Assembly (NCBI GenBank): GCA_030789695.1
Contig: CM061140.1
Location: 171,330,319 to 171,394,318, forward strand
DNA from: Scilla litardierei
Taxonomy: Eukaryota > Streptophyta > Magnoliopsida > Asparagales > Asparagaceae
Length of the DNA: 64,000 bases
Direction: 5' to 3'
The translations under genes were made by a program, and so were the position numbers. Within the stretch, counting starts at the first letter, position 1; each line of letters opens with the position of its first letter. Below the pieces are notes generated by a model. That model was given only the letters and a program-made list of their open reading frames with translations. It made no database searches and had not been told where the DNA came from. Below are positions 31,936 to 42,303 of the stretch, one piece after another.

Positions 31936-34289
31936 GGAACCTAGGATGTCCTCCCCCTCTTCCAGCTACTGGGAGGTGTCATACATAAGTATCCATTTTT
32001 AATAGGATGCAAGTGGACATCATTCTTCATAAACTCCATGTGTATGAAAGATATTAAAGGGTTTCACCACGAAGGGGTTAAATATATAAGCCGAGATAAT
32101 ACCTTGTTATACCTATGTTTTTCATTTACAAGGTATGCTTAAAGCTATCCATTATCTATATGGTCTCTGCAGGATATCCTATTAGCTTTAAGTCGACAAC
32201 ATATACGACGATTATCACAAATCCTGTCAACAATCTTTTGAAAAAGATTCAAGGGCAGAATATTGCTTAAGATCAACTAATGATCTTTGTAGCCTTTATG
32301 GAGAAGACGTTTCTACGTCTCTCTTTCATCTCTGGAGGTAGAGTATACCCTTATGGAAGTTTTATATAGATCTCTAAATCTATATTGCCGTATATGTATG
32401 CAGTCACAACGTCTATGAGCTGCATTTATTGGCTTTTGCTGAGAAGTTTAGGCTTAGTAGGAAAATGATCACATTTCCTTCATTTCAATTTCTTTATGAA
32501 ATCCGAATTATATTCCACAGGTTTTTACACATTCAGGTGTATGGACTACTGGTCCAAAGACTTTGCTTTTCAAGAGTGACTCCAGCTCTACTCTTATTGC
32601 CTCGTCCCACTTTGGCCATTCTATGCGTTTACGCTATAGAAAAGTGGGTAGACGTCATCGTCGTATTCAGCGACGTGAACGGCAATAACGAAAGCAAAAC
32701 CGTCGTCGACGATTGTACTATATATGTCAAGTACCTCTCCAGTACGTACGTAATGTAATGATGTTTCTCCTGTTGTTTCCTCTGCAGTGGAAATTAGGAG
32801 GGGAGAGGTTGCTGGTCTGAGCTCAGCATCCTGTGGTTGGATCATTTTGATATATCCAGGAATCTTCCTCTTTTGAGAAATTTTATATTTTGAACCTGAC
32901 AGGCGTCCTCTTTTCAATTGAGGTACAGCCAATTCTGCTGCCGGTGGATTGCTTCCATCTATGGGAATGTCAATCCTAGCTGGCGTATTGGCAACAGGGA
33001 CGTGTGAATGAACAATCTTCTGGTTGTCCGCAAATTTATCCGTCAATTGATGTACTTTAGTCTGAATGTGAAGGATCTTCTGGATCTTAACTTCACACAG
33101 AAAAAGTATGCGGATCATAACGAGATGAGGACTTTTGTGTCCCATGATATGGTCTCAGAAGCTTCAGGCTTCTTTAGACTGTGTGCCTATTTCAATGAGA
33201 TTTTGCTCATCAAATTCACATTTATCAAGACTTGGTGGTAAACCACAAGCAAGCAGCATCAGCAATAAGATATGGCAACAAGCGGGCCGTATCATGATAA
33301 GCGATGCGGAATGCAGTGTAATGGTCCCTAAACATCAACAGGCAACTGCGATTTTACAATGGACATGAAATCCATTGGAGTCTCTTTACCAGAGACTTAG
33401 CTAACCCATTATTAGGTTGAACATGCTGCAGGATGTTCAATTTTAATGCTAGTTGCTTGGCAGAAGTCTTGAATGATATGTGTAGTAAATTCACCCACAT
33501 TATAAGCTTTTGAGAAAGCTAGGTTGCGAGTGAATATAAAGGCACACATAAGACCATCTAGTAGATGCATATATCAGTACATTAATGAAGTACCGAAAAT
33601 GGGCCATTTGCGGGGTGAATATGCCCGTAAAAGGTCACCATGTGTTCTCTCAATGAAGACAGGAGACTCTAAACCCACTTTCAGGAGGGAAGGTCTCTCT
33701 ATTAGTTTTCCCTTATGACAAAGAGGGACAAGGAAACTCAACCTTTTGAAGAATCTTCAGGTTCTCCAATGGATTCATTTGATGATGCGTCCATCATCGC
33801 TGATCCAGGATGACCAAATCCATTTTGCCAGAGTTAAAAACTATGGCAAAGAACGACACTTCTGGTGCTCAGTCGAGTTGGCTTTCTATAGGATGAATAT
33901 CTGTAATTATAGGGGCCCGACGGGGGTCCAATGAGATCGTAAGTAGATGGTCTTCTGGCCATTCTCTTGACGAGTTACATATTGATATTCAATATATATT
34001 ATCCACAATTTTCAAGTTATTTTCTTTAAAAGAAATATCCTTGAAAATTGGAGATTTCCTATATGTTTAATAGGAGAATTTGCATCTTATAGTCTCGTTG
34101 TGCGTGGGAGCAATATCAATGCTACACCAGTGCAACGAGGCACTGTCCACAATATTCCATACTTCATCTATAAGTAAAACGAAATTTTATTTAAGTCAAT
34201 GAAAAAGACATTCAAAATAAAAGTTCATACTTAAGCAAATTAAAGATGAAGCAACAGTGAATTTTAAATGCATAGATAAAAGATTAAGC
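31936..34289 (-). pseudogene. Decayed integrase and reverse transcriptase of the Ale-type copia
   Basis: On the minus strand fragments of copia pol are readable in the expected order. First come integrase core words near 33700-33500 (GHIHPANGPF-like) and near 33400-33330 (NGLAKSLVKRLQ). The Ale-type linker before RT lies at 33145-32800 (SHVPVANTPARIDIP, then LKRGR..GSK). The RT start is near 32640-32520 (EWPKWDEAIRVELESL, FGPVVHTPE). Degenerate RT continues to 31936, where the long-LTR element interrupts it. Many stops and frameshifts; not functional. Confidence 0.75.
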
Positions 34290-35303
34290 TTAATCGAGCA
34301 GGTCGTCGTTCTCGAAGTCATTTGCCGTGAACATCATTGGTGGCTGAACAGCCGCCAAGTTTGTTTCAGGCAGAGACTTCTGGCTCGCCTGATATAGTTC
34401 CTGGAGGTGGCGAGGAGTGCGGCAGATTCTGGACCAATGGCCAGTCATGCCGCATCTATGGCATTTATCATCCCAGTTCTTCTTAGGAAGTGACAATTGG
34501 TCGGTGTTCTTTTGCTTCCATATGAAGTAACTCTTTCCTGTATTGTTGTTGTTGGACGGGGGTGCTGCTCCTCGTCCATTCTTCATCACAGCTTTCCCTT
34601 TGTTATTATTAGACCTCTTCTTGTTTTTCCACTTCTGGGGAGAAACGTGGTGGGCTTCAGGGATAGGGGCAGTGCCGACTGGACGTAAATTATGAGTGGC
34701 TAGCAGTAAGTCTCGATTCTGCTCTGCCCTAAGTAGGCATGAGATCAGATCAGAGAATTTCATGCAGTTGCATTCACGATACTGCTGCATGAGGATTGCA
34801 TCTTTCTCATGAAACGAGGTAAATGTCTTTTCCAACATGCGATGTTCTGTCACTTCTTCACCGCACAACTTCAGGCGTGAGGTGATGTTATGAAGTGCAG
34901 AATTATACTCAGCGACGGACTTATAGTCCTGAAGTCTGAGGTTTTCCCACTCATAATTGGCACGCGGTAATATAACATCAATTTGATGTTTATAACGTGC
35001 CTCCAGCGCTGTCCACAGGTCCTTTAGGTCCTCAACCATTAAGTATTCGGCCTTTAAGGTCTGATCTATATGTTTTCTAATGTAGATTATTACTTTCGCA
35101 TTATCTACATCGGATACAGTGGTTGAAGTGCCGCTGCTGGATGCAGCAGAAGCATCGGCCGCTGCTGGGGCTGAAGAAGGAGCCAAAATGGACTCAATGA
35201 GGGCCATCGAACGCAAGTGGAACTTCAGGTCCACTCGCCAACTCAGGTAATTCTTCCATGCAGAGTCAAGGACTTCGAAATTGACGCTTGCCAATTTTAC
35301 CAT
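34290..35303 (-). CDS. Ale-type copia gag with zinc knuckle
   Basis: Open for 382 codons from 35438. The likely start is the Met at 35303 (337 residues), because upstream codons are leader-like and the protein then begins MVKLASVNFEVLDS. Residues 1-90 resemble the DUF4219-like N-terminus (KNYLSWRVDLKFHL). Residues about 80-230 are the UBN2-type gag core (LKAEYLMVEDLKDLWTAL, LRLQDYKSVAEYN). Residues about 240-300 are Lys/Asn-rich. A CX2CX4HX4C knuckle (CHRCGMTGHWSRIC) is near residue 290. It packages RNA into particles (family knowledge). It is intact although the same element's pol is ruined. Such relic frames occur by chance or by relaxed decay. Confidence 0.8.
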   Translation of the reverse strand: MVKLASVNFEVLDSAWKNYLSWRVDLKFHLRSMALIESILAPSSAPAAADASAASSSGTSTTVSDVDNAKVIIYIRKHIDQTLKAEYLMVEDLKDLWTALEARYKHQIDVILPRANYEWENLRLQDYKSVAEYNSALHNITSRLKLCGEEVTEHRMLEKTFTSFHEKDAILMQQYRECNCMKFSDLISCLLRAEQNRDLLLATHNLRPVGTAPIPEAHHVSPQKWKNKKRSNNNKGKAVMKNGRGAAPPSNNNNTGKSYFIWKQKNTDQLSLPKKNWDDKCHRCGMTGHWSRICRTPRHLQELYQASQKSLPETNLAAVQPPMMFTANDFENDDLLD

Positions 35304-37138
35304 TTTATCTACGCAATTAAAATAAGCATGAATTAAGTAAAATTGAAATTCACGCATAACAAATAAAGTAAGCAAAATGTGGGGATCGGCCAGATACCCA
35401 AAAATGTACAAAGTCCAAAGTCTGAATATACAGTCCATGAAGAAAAGAAAAATACAACTTGGAAACCCAGAATGGGTCCTTATATTTTCAAATTTACGAC
35501 GCCGTCTTCATTTTGTCGGTACACCGGTCTTTGGCAAAAATACATATAATCCTCACTTACAAATTCTCTCCAAAAAGAAAATTAAATTGCAAGGAATTTA
35601 AAGGGTATCAAATTGGCCGATCCCAAAAATCACATTTTAGCTTGCATAAACATCTACGCAGTTTATAAATGCTACAGGCACAAAATAAACAACCATGCAT
35701 GTATATAACACAGGCATATAAAATAGGGAAAAATAGACTATAAAATATAATAATCTCTCGGACCACGGGGAGACGTCATACACCGTTAGGTTAGTTTACT
35801 AACGGCAGAGCGGTCGCATGATCCTTAAGATAATTATATTTTGAAAAAATCATAAAAATTCCATAAATTGATAATAATGCAATAGTGTTATTATTATAGC
35901 AATATGAAAGACTGGGCGACAGGCCCATGACAAGGAATTAAAATAAATTAATAGTTTGAATGGGGCTGCATGCCCATAAATATTAATCATTTCAATATAT
36001 TATTAAAATTTGGGCTGCATGCCCATTAGCCAAAAATTAACAAATTAATTATTGCAATTGAATTTAACTTGGCTTCAGGCCCAATAAGTCAAATTAAAAT
36101 ATTATTAATACTTGGGCTTCATGCCCATTAAACAGCTCAACTACTGTAATAATCAAAATTTTAATTTTGGGGAATATTAATCTTAAACCATAAAACAAAT
36201 TTTTAGTAAATTTGTTAGGGGATATGAAGAGTCCCCAAAAACCCAAAATCCAAACAGAGCCCTTTAGCAATATCCTCCCTACCTCCCGTAGATTACCGAG
36301 GCCCCCCTTTGGCGAGGGCGGCCCAAAAGTGGCCGGCGCGGGACAGACCCCCCTTCAGGGGAAGGGCGCCGCTGGGCAGGCCCTTTAAGTATACCCCTAA
36401 AATAAATCCTTTTTGTCTAAAAAAATTACCATACTAAAACTGCATTGTACTAATAAATCCTATATAATTTAAGTATATTAAACTTTTAAAAAGTTCATAA
36501 ATGATGGCAGTATATCATTTAAAAAGAGGCTCAATTCAGCAAAAAGGGGACGAACAATAATCAGTTTAAGGCTCAGTGGGACAACTACTTCAAGGCAGAT
36601 CCAAGCAAATCCGGCCCAATCAAGGAGAGGGTCATTCTCCATGTGAGACGATCAAAATATCCTCCGAGCATATCTATATAAATCCCTCCCAAACTTCATT
36701 CTCGTTCTTAAACTCCCTTTTTTTACTTTGAGATTTCTACCATCTCTCTTATTTATTCAATTGAGCGTCAAAGGAGTCAAAGACGAGACTCGTTAATGCT
36801 TTAATCTTTTTTTTTGTAAATTTTTTTAATGATAATACAATAGCAATAGATTTAAAATGCCTCTAAATTAAGCATTGTAAAATCATAGCTAAATTAAAAT
36901 TTTGTTTGTAGCTATCTACGTGATCGATAGATATTACCTCTAGATTAAAAATCCAGGGACGATCGTAAAGATTAAGATCCGTAAATAGTTCCGCTCCCAA
37001 TACGCTCCAAAGAGAAATCCACGCAAAGTTGCGCCGCAACGGATTACTGCAACAACAGATTCCTTCGCGCGTATGGGTTTGATTTTTAGAAGGGGACGAG
37101 ATGAAAAAGCTCAAAATAGATTGTAGGTGCTGATAACG
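35304..37138 (-). other. Long leader of the Ale-type copia
   Basis: 1.8 kb between the 5' LTR and gag, AT-rich. It carries five GGGC-(T/G)-CATGCCC-like palindromes (35911-36129) and a GC-rich island (36300-36380). The sequence next to the LTR on the minus strand, CGTTATCAGCACC (37138-37126), is the usual primer-site position for this lineage. No conserved coding sequence. Confidence 0.6.
35911..36129. repeat. Five inverted GGGCTGCATGCCC-type motifs
   Basis: Found at 35911-35930 (GGGCGACAGGCCC), 35961-35977, 36011-36026, 36068-36084 (GGCTTCAGGCCC) and 36111-36129, spacing 43-58 bp. Each can form a short hairpin. Confidence 0.8.
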
Positions 37139-37325
37139 TGTTGAGATAGATTGAAAGAAGTGTAAACAATCTCCTATTAGGAGTAGCCATGGCATAAGCC
37201 ATGGCTCTCAGTATATTGACTTCATAATGGGATTTGGAGTCCAAGGGACTCCCCACTAAGTTAGTGGGGAGTAATGGGGAGATGATGAGGGGAGGGAGGC
37301 CAAAAGCCTCCCTCAACTCACAACA
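37139..37325 (-). repeat. 5' LTR of the Ale-type copia element
   Basis: 187 bp, same ends as 5129-5304, with the extra word CATAAGCCATGG at 37192-37204. Confidence 0.85.
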
Positions 37326-37446
37326 AGGTATCATTTAATTCATGATTTGAATTAATTTTTCAATTTCAATTTTTTATTTTATTTCAAATCTTATGAGTTA
37401 ATGTTTGTAACACTATGAGTAAAGGATTTCTCCTTCATTTTGTCAT

Positions 37447-38185
37447 TGTTGAGTCATTGGGCTGGCATTCAAGACAACTCGGTCGACAGATGACTAAGGC
37501 CTATCAGGCCCACCAAAGAAGGCCGATGTCGACTCAGTCAAAGCCCAAATGGCCAGTCGACCGTTGGGTCCGCCTCACTCGAACGTGTGATTAAGGCGGA
37601 CTCGGAAATCTCGGGGACGTGTGCAACATTTACTCCTATTAATGTGGGAAGATCGTGGCCCCATTATGTGTGGCTGTTATCTCCCCCAACGTCTCAAAAG
37701 GGACCCCGAACGTCTATAAATATAGGAAATGGTCCCATTTCCTAGGTATGATGTCTAAGACATAGAACTCTATCTTCTCAGCTTACCATTCTTATATTTG
37801 AGCTTGCACCTCCAGTCTCGAGACGAACCTCTATGGGTTGATCTCAGCTGCACGAAGCTCCCTCTCTTCCTTGAGTTCCTTACTAACTTAAGCATCAGAA
37901 GGGATTTGGATCAGAACCCAGATCCGACCCCCCCTAACGAGTCCATGTGTTGTAGATTGACGCTCATCATCCAACGCCGAAGGTCGACATTGAGCTTTCC
38001 AACCTTGAACGATCGACGTAATCATCGCTCGAAGGTCGATCGTATGTTGCATCATCTCCAACTATCATCACTCGACCCTAGTTCTCCTAACCAAGGGTCC
38101 CACTTCAACTGTTGACGATGCTTCGACTCAGCATCTCGAGTCTACGTCAGCTTGACAACTGTCTCGGTCAATTTTGGCCTTAACA
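37447..38185 (+). repeat. 5' LTR of Tat element 1
   Basis: Starts TGTTGAGTC, ends CCTTAACA, with TATAAATA at 37715-37722. The start could also be 37441 (TGTCATTG). TGTT/AACA inverted ends favour 37447. Confidence 0.7.
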
Positions 38186-38188
38186 GTT

Positions 38189-38206
38189 TGGCGCCGTCTG
38201 TGGAAA
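38189..38206 (+). other. Primer-binding site of Tat element 1
   Basis: TGGCGCCGTCTGTGGAAA, three bases after the LTR end, is the standard primer-site sequence of this group of gypsy elements. Confidence 0.75.
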
Positions 38207-38219
38207 ATCGTTAACCAGC

Positions 38220-39828
38220 GTGACAACCCATAGCAATCCAAAAGCTATGACAGCTGGACCCAGCAACGCCGGACTGGTCGAAGGTCCGAAGGAGAGGCCA
38301 AGAGCAAATAGCGGCCTGGTGGAGGATGGTGGAGGACGTCGCGGACTCCGCAACGTCAACATCTCGACCAGCGGAGGAAACAAAGGAGCCCGGGGTGACC
38401 CGAAAGGAGTTTACTCAGTTCACCGAGCAGATCGATAGGAGCCTACACATTGGCAACTTTAATACGCCAGAACATGGGGAGCCCATCCCTAGTAAATGAG
38501 ACGCCACCGCCTCCAACCCCGAACCTGACGCCAATGAAGGGCTCGACATTCCTCCAAGATTTGGGGGACCCAAGGGCAGAGATTAATCTCCACGATTCGC
38601 CCCCCGGCCACCAATACAACGGAGCGGGAGTCGATAATCGAGCTTTTGTGCTCCAGGGGGAACCCACCCCCTCCAACAACCGGGCGACAACCTGCAACAT
38701 CCTAGACCAGGTAATGTACGTGGCTCTCCCAGGTTATAACCCACTAAACCCTGCAAGTGGATTTGTGAGGAGGGAACAGATCCTGAACCGGTCCTCGGGA
38801 GCCAACTTCTCGCAACCAGGAGCGGAAGGATCCATACTGGTCCAATACGCGATTCGAAAGACCCACATGAAAGAGAATATCATCTCTGCTCCTTTTCTTC
38901 CAAAATTCAAGCTCACCGCTCTACCAGCTTATAATGGTAGGGCGACATATGGTCGCACATTCATAAGTATTTGAATGTCATGCTGCTCCACGGGACCGAC
39001 GAGCCATACCTCTGTAGAGCCTTCCATGCCACTCTGTTCAAGAGGGCAGAGAGCTGGTATGAAGGTCTACCCCACGGCTGCATCGGCTCGTTCGACGAAC
39101 TGGCAGAAATATTCTGCAAGCAATTCGCCGCAGGACGGCGACCCAAGAAGAAGTCGTCCCACATCTTCTAGCTCAAACAAAACGAGAATGAGTCGATCCG
39201 AGCCTTCGTCCAGAGATTCAACGATGAGATGCTCGATGTAGAAGAGACACCGGACGTGACCATCATAGCGGCACTCACCCAGGCGGACAAAAACAAACAC
39301 ATGAGGATGGCCCTTCACAAGTTTCCCTAACACCATCGCAGAGATGCTCAACATAACAGATCGGTTCACTTCCTCCGAGGAGGCGAAAGAACCAGCTGGA
39401 GCTAATGCGAAGAGCACCCCCTCCCGACACGGAGACACGAGGCGAGAGAAACCAGACTCGGGGACCCCCTGCCAGGAGCCCCGAGATAAGAGGCCCCGGG
39501 AGAGGAGCCCTCGAAGCAAGGAGCGTCCTACCTACGTTAAGTCGATCGCCCCTAAGGCAGAAGTCCTCGTCTACGCCCCACGAGAAGAGCTGATCCAAGA
39601 GGCCGCAAAGAAGGGCAAATACGAGAAGAGGGACGACATCAAATTCTGTAAATATCACAAAGACTATGGGCACGACACAAATGACTGTTGGACTCTCAAA
39701 AAAGATCGATGCCCTAGTCAAGCGAGGACACCCTAAGGGCCCGGCCAATGATCCACCCATCAAGGAAGGATCCTCAAAACAGAAAGACAAGATGACGGGA
39801 TCGCCTGTCACCAAGGTGGTCGACTAAT
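38220..39828 (+). pseudogene. Tat-type gag, several frameshifts and one stop
   Basis: The frame changes at about 38440, 38960, 39325 and 39700 (an A-run), and a TAG lies at 39169-39171. The gag core is recognisable at 38960-39300 (RAESWYEGLP, GSFDELAEIFCKQF, AFVQRFNDEM). A CX3HX3GHX4C-type knuckle follows (CKYHKDYGHDTNDC, about 39648-39690). Normal function is RNA packaging in particles; it is not functional here. The coding region ends with TAA at about 39828 and no protease follows. Confidence 0.8.
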
Positions 39829-40075
39829 AAGCCATCCAAGACTCAAGGCGAATAAAAGGGCAATGCAACAGCTCCGACATCGATCGAAAAACACCTGTAC
39901 GCCTTTTTCGTTTTTCTTTTACTTCTGTCAATAAAGCATGTCTCTTTTTCCGAATAAAAGTTTCGCTACCATAAGCCTTCGTAAAGTCTAAAAAAACTGT
40001 CCCTTCAAAACTCCCCTCGAAAAGGATCCGATCCTCGAGAGGTCTTGGGAAAACTAAACTTGCGTTGATGCAATT

Positions 40076-41760
40076 GACTCTAAAACGAGCGTCAGCCGTA
40101 AGTCGAAGGTTCCACCCATTTGCCACTGAATGACTCTCCTAAAACGAGCGTAAGCCGTAAGTCGAAGGGACACCCCTTTGCCACTGAAGGACTCTCCTAA
40201 AACGAGCATCAGCCGTAGGTCGAAGGGGCCACCCCTTCGCCACTGAATGACTCTCCTAAAACGAGTGTCAGCTGTAAGTCGAGGGGCCACCTCTTCCCCA
40301 ATGAACGACTCTCCCAAAACATCTTCAGCCATAAGTCGAAGGGCCACACCTTCGCCACTGAGCAACTCTCCTAAAACGAGAGTCATCCGTAAGTCGAAGG
40401 GATCACTCCTTCACAACTAAACGACTCTCCGAAAATGAGCGTCAGCCGTAAGTCGAAGGTGCCACCTTTCGTCACTGAACGACTCTCCTAAAACGAGCGT
40501 CAGCCGTAAGTCGAAGGGGCCACCTCTTCGCCACTGAATGACTCTCCCAGAACGTCTTCAGCCATAAGTCGAAGTGCCACCCCTTCGTCACTGAACGACT
40601 CTCTTAAAACGAGTGTCAGCCATAAGTCGAAGGACCACCGCTTTGCCACTGAACGACTCTCTTAAAACGAGCGTCGGCCGTAAGTCGAAGGGGCCACCCC
40701 TTCTCCACTAAATGACTCTCCTAAAACAAGCGTCAGCCGTAAGTCGAAGGGGCCACCCTTTCTCTACTGAACGACTCTCCCAGAACATCTTCAGCCATAA
40801 GTCGAAGGGCCACCCCTTCGCCACTGAACGACTCTCCTAAAGCAAGCGCCAGTCATAAGTCGAAGGGGCCACCCCTTCGTCATTGAACGACTCTCCTTAA
40901 ACGAGCGTCAGCCGTAAGTCGAAGGGGCCACCCCTTCGCCACTGAACGACTCTCCCAGAACGTCTCCAGCCATAAGTCGAAGGGCCACCCCTTCGCTACT
41001 GAATGACTCTCCTAAAACGAGCGTCAGCCATAAGTCGGAGGGTCACCCCTTCGCCACTAAACGACTCTCCTAAGACGAGCATCAGCCGTAAGTCAAAGGG
41101 GCCATCCCTTTGCCACTGAACGACTTCCTAGAACGTCTTCAATCATAAATCAAGGGCCACCCCTTCGCCACTGGACGACTCTCTTAAAACGAGCGTCAGC
41201 CGTAAGTCAAAGGGGCCACCCCTTCGTAGGGATGGCAGTAACGACCCGACCTGACCCGCCACGGTTTTGACCAGACCTGCCCAGGCCCGCAGACGGGACG
41301 GGGCAAGCTTAGGCGTTGTATGCAACCCGCCCCGCCCCGGTCCGCCCCGATAAACTATATGGGTTCTAGAAAAACCTTACTATTTTGATGCAAACCATGC
41401 GGTCTGCCCATATCATATAACTCATACTTTGTTCCAATGTTCTCCCAATTAGGCCAATTCCCAATTCAAACTTACCAATAAATCACAATTCTCCTAAATC
41501 CCAAATAAAAGTTTTATTTGGGATTCATATGGATGGTAGTAATGACCTGACCCGACCGACCCGACCCGGCCCGACTCGGTTTTTGTAAGAAATTACCCGA
41601 GATCCGCCCCGCCCCGGTCTGTAGACAGGAAGGGGCAAGCTTGGGTGGTTAAATACCCGCCCCGCCCCACAATATTTCCATTCCTACCTCTTCGCCATTG
41701 AACGACTCTCCCAGAAAGTCTTCAGCCATAAGTCGAAGGGCCACCCCTTTGCCTCCGAAC
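40076..41760 (+). repeat. 59-bp tandem array of 21 monomers with two alternating types
   Basis: The unit starts GACTCTCC and contains GTCAGCCGTAAGTCGAAGG and CACCCCTTCGCCACTGAAC. Type a has CTAAAACGAGCGTCAGCC. Type b has CCCAGAACGTCTTCAGCCAT and is about 2 bp shorter. Type b begins at 40307, 40540, 40773, 40948, 41122 and 41704, which gives blocks of 5, 4, 4, 3, 3 and 2 monomers. A MITE (41227-41686) interrupts monomer 20. Tandem arrays after the coding part are common in Tat elements and can seed satellites. Confidence 0.9.
41227..41686. mobile_element. hAT-like MITE inside the tandem array
   Basis: Starts TAGGGATGGCAGTA and ends (complement) TAGGAATGGAAATA. Flanked by CCCCTTCG (41219-41226) and CCTCTTCG (41687-41694), an 8-bp duplication with one change, as expected for hAT. 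The interior is a diverged direct duplication of a GACCCGACC/CGCCCCGCCCC-rich unit (about 41227-41345 and 41528-41680). No transposase. Confidence 0.75.
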
Positions 41761-41763
41761 GAT

Positions 41764-42303
41764 TCCCATTTCGTCAACCATTAGTAGGGTGAATCTCTCC
41801 CTCACCATAGAACATGGTGGTTAAATTCTAAATGTGGTTCGATGGTTTATCCTCTATCACCCCAAAGCAGCGCCTAACCCATCGAAAGGGACCATCAGGC
41901 ATTGAGACCACCACGTGGCGTGAGCGACAACAAACAAAGAGAGGCAATGGCATATAAGGATACACCGGCCAATTCTCATATCACTTTCCATTGCAAAACA
42001 TTGTTTTCATTTACATCACCCCCCCTACATTCAAAATTTTTTACAAACAGGCTAAAACGAAAGCGCCGAGATCATATAGCGGACGTTCAGGAACTTGATC
42101 TCCATCCAGCACGGCTATAGACTCTGGGTCCCCCATAGCGCCTGCTCTTGCTTCGTTGCCAGCCATGGTGATAGCCTCGTCCACGGGAGCTGCCTCCTCC
42201 ATGCCTCAGCTCGACTAGCCTTGGCTCGACTCATCCTCGCCGAGGTCCAGAAATATCACCGGGATCTCGTCGATCTCCACAGAGAGGTCAGGGAATCGGT
42301 TCT
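41764..42303. other. Tat interior between tandem array and antisense ORF
   Basis: No ORF on the plus strand is convincing. On the minus strand the part next to 42303 probably holds the end of the antisense gene and its 3' UTR. Confidence 0.4.

Larger units (their letters stand above)
5129..37325 (-). mobile_element. Ale-type Ty1/copia retrotransposon, split by later insertions
   Basis: Two short LTRs (5129-5304, 37139-37325) begin TGTTGAGATAG and end CTCACAACA on the plus strand. They are flanked by the perfect 5-bp duplication AGGTA (5124-5128, 37326-37330). The element is transcribed on the minus strand. In sense order it has the 5' LTR, a long leader, gag (35303-34290), decayed integrase and RT (34289-31936), decayed RT/RNase H and 3' UTR (6061-5305), and the 3' LTR. 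Its own sequence is about 6.3 kb once the 6062-31935 insertion is removed. The gag and the integrase/RT phrases match the Ale (Retrofit-like) lineage. LTRs differ by an 11-bp insertion plus substitutions, so it is older than the elements inside it. Confidence 0.85.
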
